Shown here piece by piece: positions 53,028 through 56,528 of a DNA stretch of 56,528 nt (positions are counted from its first letter, which is position 1; each line of letters opens with the position of its first letter). This DNA comes from an uncultured Paraprevotella sp. GTDB lineage: Bacteria > Bacteroidota > Bacteroidia > Bacteroidales > Bacteroidaceae. The stretch covers positions 1 through 56,528 of the forward strand of contig URDY01000019.1 of assembly GCA_900546665.1 (NCBI GenBank). The letters run 5' to 3'. The notes under the pieces are model-generated. The model saw only the letters and a program-made list of their open reading frames with translations, was not told the origin of the DNA and did not search any database. Both the position numbers and the translations under genes were made by a program.

Positions 53028-56000
53028 TTATTTCACCACGCACTTGCGTCCGTTGATGATATAGATACCCTTGTGGAGGTTCTTGATGACAGCCGGATCA
53101 GCGTTGCGGTAAACCAAACGTCCGCTTACGGTATAAACAGTCACCTTACCCTCTGCAGCCTGTACCTGGCTGATACCGTCACCATTGCCTACCTGATAAG
53201 TCAGGGTCATGGCCGGTGCGTTGTCAGCATTCTCACCTACGTAGAAGAATCCTTCTGGCACTTCAACGGTGTATACACCATCGGCAGTGATCGGTTCTTC
53301 GAGTGCAATTTCCATGTAGAGCGGATCACCGAACGGATTCTCGGGATCGTACTCGACCTTCACTTCAGATCCGGCTACAGTAGCCACTACCTCACCGTTC
53401 TGATCCTTGACTGTAACAGTGCCCATGTAATCGAATCCTACAGGACCTTCGAAGCGGATCACTGAGAGTTCGGTGAGTTTCTCACCGTCGGCCGGAGTGA
53501 CGATAATGTCGCTGCCGCCTTCGCTTTCAACGGCATAAGTGTAGATGAGTTTCGGGTTGCAGTTTCCGGTTGTGTAGTCCACACCGTATTCGTCGTCTCC
53601 GAATGCACCCTGCGGGATCACTACGAAGTAAACGCCCTGAGCAGTGATTTCCTTATCGAGAGTCACCTTGATGGTCATGAACTCATCCTCTTCATCACGT
53701 GCGATAGTACCTGTAGCCACCTGCTTTCCTGAAGTTCTGTCGGTTACAGTGACTGTCTGCGGTTCAGCCTCGTTGATAGAGAAGGTAGCCGGCATGTGCA
53801 GACGTATTTCTTTAAGTGAAGTGACGGTTGAACCGCTTTCCGGAGTAACAGAAGCAGGCATGAATTCAGCCTTAAGCTGTCCGTTTCCTACGCTGAAGTT
53901 CACGATGGTCTCCTTGTTGTTGTTAGTCTGCATGTCCACACCCAAGATAAAGATACCGCGCGGAATGACCATATAGTAAGAACCGTCGGCCAAAGCCTCG
54001 TGCAGTGTGCACTTCACCTGTGTAGGCACATAGTCCCAAGCGCTACCTTCAGGAATAACCTGCTCTATTTGAGCATAAGTGAGCGAATCCACTTGTAGAC
54101 GTGTAGCCTTGTTGTAAATGCGAATGTACTTGCCGCCCAAGTATGACGGAGATATACCACCTGAATAGCTGATAGTGAAATCCTTCATTTCCTCTACCGG
54201 TTCACTGCCATCAGGATCGACGGTGATGTCAGGCACGTTCACCGTATTGGTGAATGCCAAGATCCAGTAACTCTGATCCTCTTCACCGAGTTCGCCCTTG
54301 ACACGTTTGCCTGTGGCAGCATCGGTTGCGTTCATGGAGATGGTGATGGTTTCGCCGGCCGATGCGATATAGCTCTTGGCGATAACCATGGTCCACTGCG
54401 TCTTGTCTTCGTTAGGTGTGCATGATTCGAGTTCTGAAGTCGCGCCATAACCCTCTACAAGGAAGGCCTCAAGGTTGACACCGCCGCTGAATGTAGCCAC
54501 GATGGTGTTGTCATCCTCTGACTTGATCTGTACAGGGTGCTGGAGTTGGAAGTCCTCGAGCGGGTCCGGTTCCGGTGTGATGCTGAGCAAAGTGATGTCG
54601 CTGTATTCAAACGCCTTTGTGCTACCGTGCCATGTGATGACAGTCTCACCAATAGGTTCGCCACCGTAATTGTAATCATCCTCAGAGGCATATCCGCTGA
54701 TGCGCACTTCGTAGTCGTGTCCTTCCTTCATGATCATGTTGAAGAAGAACTCAGAAGCCCATCCGCCTTCTTCGGCTTTCTGGAAAAAAGTTCTGGCCTT
54801 GACAATCTCCTCATCCTTGGTGTCATAGATCTCATAGGTCATATAACCAATCTGTTCGTCCATTGAGGTTGTCATAGTGAAGATGGTACCCTTCTGCACA
54901 GCCTCCATCGTTGCACCGTCAGCGGGTGATGAAGCGGTCACGGTCATAGCGTTGTCTTCCGGTTCGGAAGCGTCATATTCAGCACGCACGTCGGCGCTGT
55001 GGTCAAATCCGTCGAGCGCCTGCAGTCCGATAAGCGATACAGTCACGGTTGACGGCATATCAGCTACGATACGAGGCACAGGCACGGTGAGGATAACGGC
55101 TGTCTCATCGAGTTCGTCCTTCTTCTTTGTGATGTGATTGTTGTACACATACGCATGGCAAGTCTCTCCGCCTGAAATATAGGTAAAGTCCACTCCGTCA
55201 TACTTGATGTACGGATCACCCTGGAGCCATATTTCGATATTTCCGCCCTGTGGCAATGCAGATCCAATAGCCGGTGTGAACTCGCTAGCTACGGTGTAAG
55301 CCAATTCCTTTAACTTATAGCTCATGGTGAAGGCTCCCACAGCACCGGGTTGTGTAGCCCTTACGAAGTTTCCTTCCTTGTCGCGAATGTTACCGATCTT
55401 GAGTCCCACGGGCATTTCGGCCAATTCTGCCGGATCCTCGTTGGGGAGCATGTCGGCGATAGTGCGTCGTTTGCCTGCGAGGCTGACGCTGACGGTGTTG
55501 CCTTCAACGGTAGCGGGAATGGTTTCGGTATAGAACTTGCCGTATTCCCGATCACCGAAAGTCCATGTAGCCACGGGCTGGTTGTCTGGATCATTGAGCA
55601 GTTCGCCATCGAATGTAAGGCTGATGATAGCATCTTCGTCGGTATAGAGATAGTATGACTTCACTTCCATGAGTTCGGTGAGTGATCCTCCCTTTACGCT
55701 AACGAGTTCGAGCGGTTTGGTTCCACATACGTAATTGATCTGGAGCACTCCGTCACCGTTGTACTTGATATTCTCATCCTTGGCGTCGCGCAGGTTTTCT
55801 ACGGTAATAGTAAACTGATCACCGGCCTTGATTTTGCCTTCAGCCATCCACTGTGCGATAACAGCATCAAGTTCCACCGATGCATATCGTCCTTTAGTGA
55901 CCATGAGGTCGATATCCTGGCTGTATTCCCCGCAGCTGATGCGGGCACGGTCAAACTTCACGTCGCTGACGAATGCCAATGACACTATGACTCCGTCTCC

Positions 56001-56456
56001 GAGCTTCAGTGTTTCGCCCTGCTCAGGTGTGATGCTGGCAATAACCACTTCTGATTGTGCTCCCTGATTATCGAATTCCACGCTGAAACTGCCTGCATCC
56101 ATCATGTAAGCATAGAAGTAATAGGTCTGTCCAGCCTCCACTTCCACCTCGAGCACACCATCCTTCGGCATCTGAAGTGTTTCAGACTGCATTTCCTTGT
56201 AGCGTTCGCCGTAGCGGTTAAGGAAGGTACCGTAGGGTGAACTGTTGCGCAGCGTCAACAAGCCAGACGATGTGGCTTGATAGGCGGCATACACTTCCTG
56301 ATAGGCGGAGTAGGCATACGTTTTGCCGACCTCCAACTGGGGAATGTCAAGGTTGTCGGCAGCGCGGAGTTGGCCTGCACTCAATCCTACCATTAACCAA
56401 CACAACAGAGTCATTATAAGACTCTTTGTTGATAGAAAAGTAGATGATTTTTGCAT
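53028..56456 (-). CDS. Giant secreted protein with Ig-like repeats and sorting-like tail
   Basis: 1142 residues. A signal peptide ends after 'GQLRAAD' (about 33). The N-terminal part ('YAYSAYQEVYAAYQATSSG...GTFLNRYGERYKEM...VEVEAGQTYYFYAYM') resembles a cell-surface beta-sandwich. At least five Ig-like modules follow. They share 'xxPxxGxxvxxLxxIxLxxP' starts, for example 'TPESGSTVTSLKEIRLHMP' and 'TPADGEKLTELSVIRFEGP', and end in 'GxYxVxIPxGxF'. The end is 'VTVYTVSGRLVYRN...KGIYIINGRKCVVK', a sorting-like tail. It has no enzyme signature, so binding or adhesion is likely. The start lies 21 bases from the end of genuine sequence, so its promoter is missing from the contig. Confidence 0.85.
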   Translation of the reverse strand: MQKSSTFLSTKSLIMTLLCWLMVGLSAGQLRAADNLDIPQLEVGKTYAYSAYQEVYAAYQATSSGLLTLRNSSPYGTFLNRYGERYKEMQSETLQMPKDGVLEVEVEAGQTYYFYAYMMDAGSFSVEFDNQGAQSEVVIASITPEQGETLKLGDGVIVSLAFVSDVKFDRARISCGEYSQDIDLMVTKGRYASVELDAVIAQWMAEGKIKAGDQFTITVENLRDAKDENIKYNGDGVLQINYVCGTKPLELVSVKGGSLTELMEVKSYYLYTDEDAIISLTFDGELLNDPDNQPVATWTFGDREYGKFYTETIPATVEGNTVSVSLAGKRRTIADMLPNEDPAELAEMPVGLKIGNIRDKEGNFVRATQPGAVGAFTMSYKLKELAYTVASEFTPAIGSALPQGGNIEIWLQGDPYIKYDGVDFTYISGGETCHAYVYNNHITKKKDELDETAVILTVPVPRIVADMPSTVTVSLIGLQALDGFDHSADVRAEYDASEPEDNAMTVTASSPADGATMEAVQKGTIFTMTTSMDEQIGYMTYEIYDTKDEEIVKARTFFQKAEEGGWASEFFFNMIMKEGHDYEVRISGYASEDDYNYGGEPIGETVITWHGSTKAFEYSDITLLSITPEPDPLEDFQLQHPVQIKSEDDNTIVATFSGGVNLEAFLVEGYGATSELESCTPNEDKTQWTMVIAKSYIASAGETITISMNATDAATGKRVKGELGEEDQSYWILAFTNTVNVPDITVDPDGSEPVEEMKDFTISYSGGISPSYLGGKYIRIYNKATRLQVDSLTYAQIEQVIPEGSAWDYVPTQVKCTLHEALADGSYYMVIPRGIFILGVDMQTNNNKETIVNFSVGNGQLKAEFMPASVTPESGSTVTSLKEIRLHMPATFSINEAEPQTVTVTDRTSGKQVATGTIARDEEDEFMTIKVTLDKEITAQGVYFVVIPQGAFGDDEYGVDYTTGNCNPKLIYTYAVESEGGSDIIVTPADGEKLTELSVIRFEGPVGFDYMGTVTVKDQNGEVVATVAGSEVKVEYDPENPFGDPLYMEIALEEPITADGVYTVEVPEGFFYVGENADNAPAMTLTYQVGNGDGISQVQAAEGKVTVYTVSGRLVYRNADPAVIKNLHKGIYIINGRKCVVK

Positions 56457-56477
56457 AACATAAAATTTTAAAATTAA

Positions 56478-56528
56478 AGATCGGAAGAGCGTCGTGTAGG
56501 GAAAGAGTGTAGATCTCGGTGGTCGCCG
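56478..56528. other. Illumina adapter sequence at contig end
   Basis: The final 51 bases begin AGATCGGAAGAGCGTCGTGT and continue to GGTCGCCG. They match the reverse complement of the TruSeq universal adapter as I remember it, base for base. This is library contamination and not chromosome. Confidence 0.97.

Overview
The window looks like a chromosomal contig from a Bacteroidota bacterium of the order Bacteroidales (Bacteroides, Phocaeicola or Prevotella-like). The basis is a SusC/SusD pair with its usual lipoprotein satellites, lipoproteins with acidic residues directly after the lipobox cysteine, several large secreted proteins ending in a 'KGIYIINGKK'-type tail, promoters of the TAnnTTTG type, and a general lack of Shine-Dalgarno sequences. 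No rRNA, tRNA, CRISPR array, insertion sequence or phage module was seen. The last 51 bases (56478-56528) match the reverse complement of the Illumina TruSeq universal adapter, so they are a library artefact and the biological sequence ends at about 56477.

Layout. 0.3-12 kb (plus strand, AT-rich): an alanine-rich coiled-coil surface lipoprotein, a small lipoprotein, two giant paralogous secreted modular proteins, and a 52-residue peptide gene at 11769-11927. 12-13 kb: a solitary Tsr/integrase-type tyrosine recombinase. 13-21 kb (minus): an NDP-sugar nucleotidyltransferase, then a TamA-like barrel gene and a TamB gene overlapping by 4 bases. 21.4-22.3 kb: a gene-poor spacer with a tandem palindrome array and nested CTTCAC inverted repeats. 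22-24 kb: a cyclophilin-type peptidyl-prolyl isomerase and an uncharacterised protein with an ExoX-C-like segment. 24-30 kb (minus): a tripartite RND efflux operon (TolC, AcrA and AcrB types) ending in a PII-like small protein. 30.5-32.3 kb: an RlpA-type protein and an O-acetylhomoserine sulfhydrylase.

32.4-53 kb is the most distinctive part. A five-gene minus-strand operon (TlpA-type thioredoxin, DUF6029-like barrel, Omp28-type thioredoxin-fold lipoprotein, two secreted tail-bearing proteins) is divergent from a 1271-residue protein carrying a second Omp28 domain. That gene is followed by a SusC-SusD-zinc metallohydrolase-DUF4302-BACON lipoprotein operon, and then by a convergent M6 metalloprotease and another giant secreted protein. 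No glycoside hydrolase, sulfatase or polysaccharide-type regulator is present. I infer a surface system for handling protein or peptide substrates, with thiol-disulfide chemistry possibly coupled to proteolysis. This is a hypothesis from gene content, not something shown by the sequence.

Several start codons were moved inward from the longest open frame, because the upstream start was a TTG or GTG, lay inside a terminator, or broke a clear signal peptide. These cases are noted in the entries.
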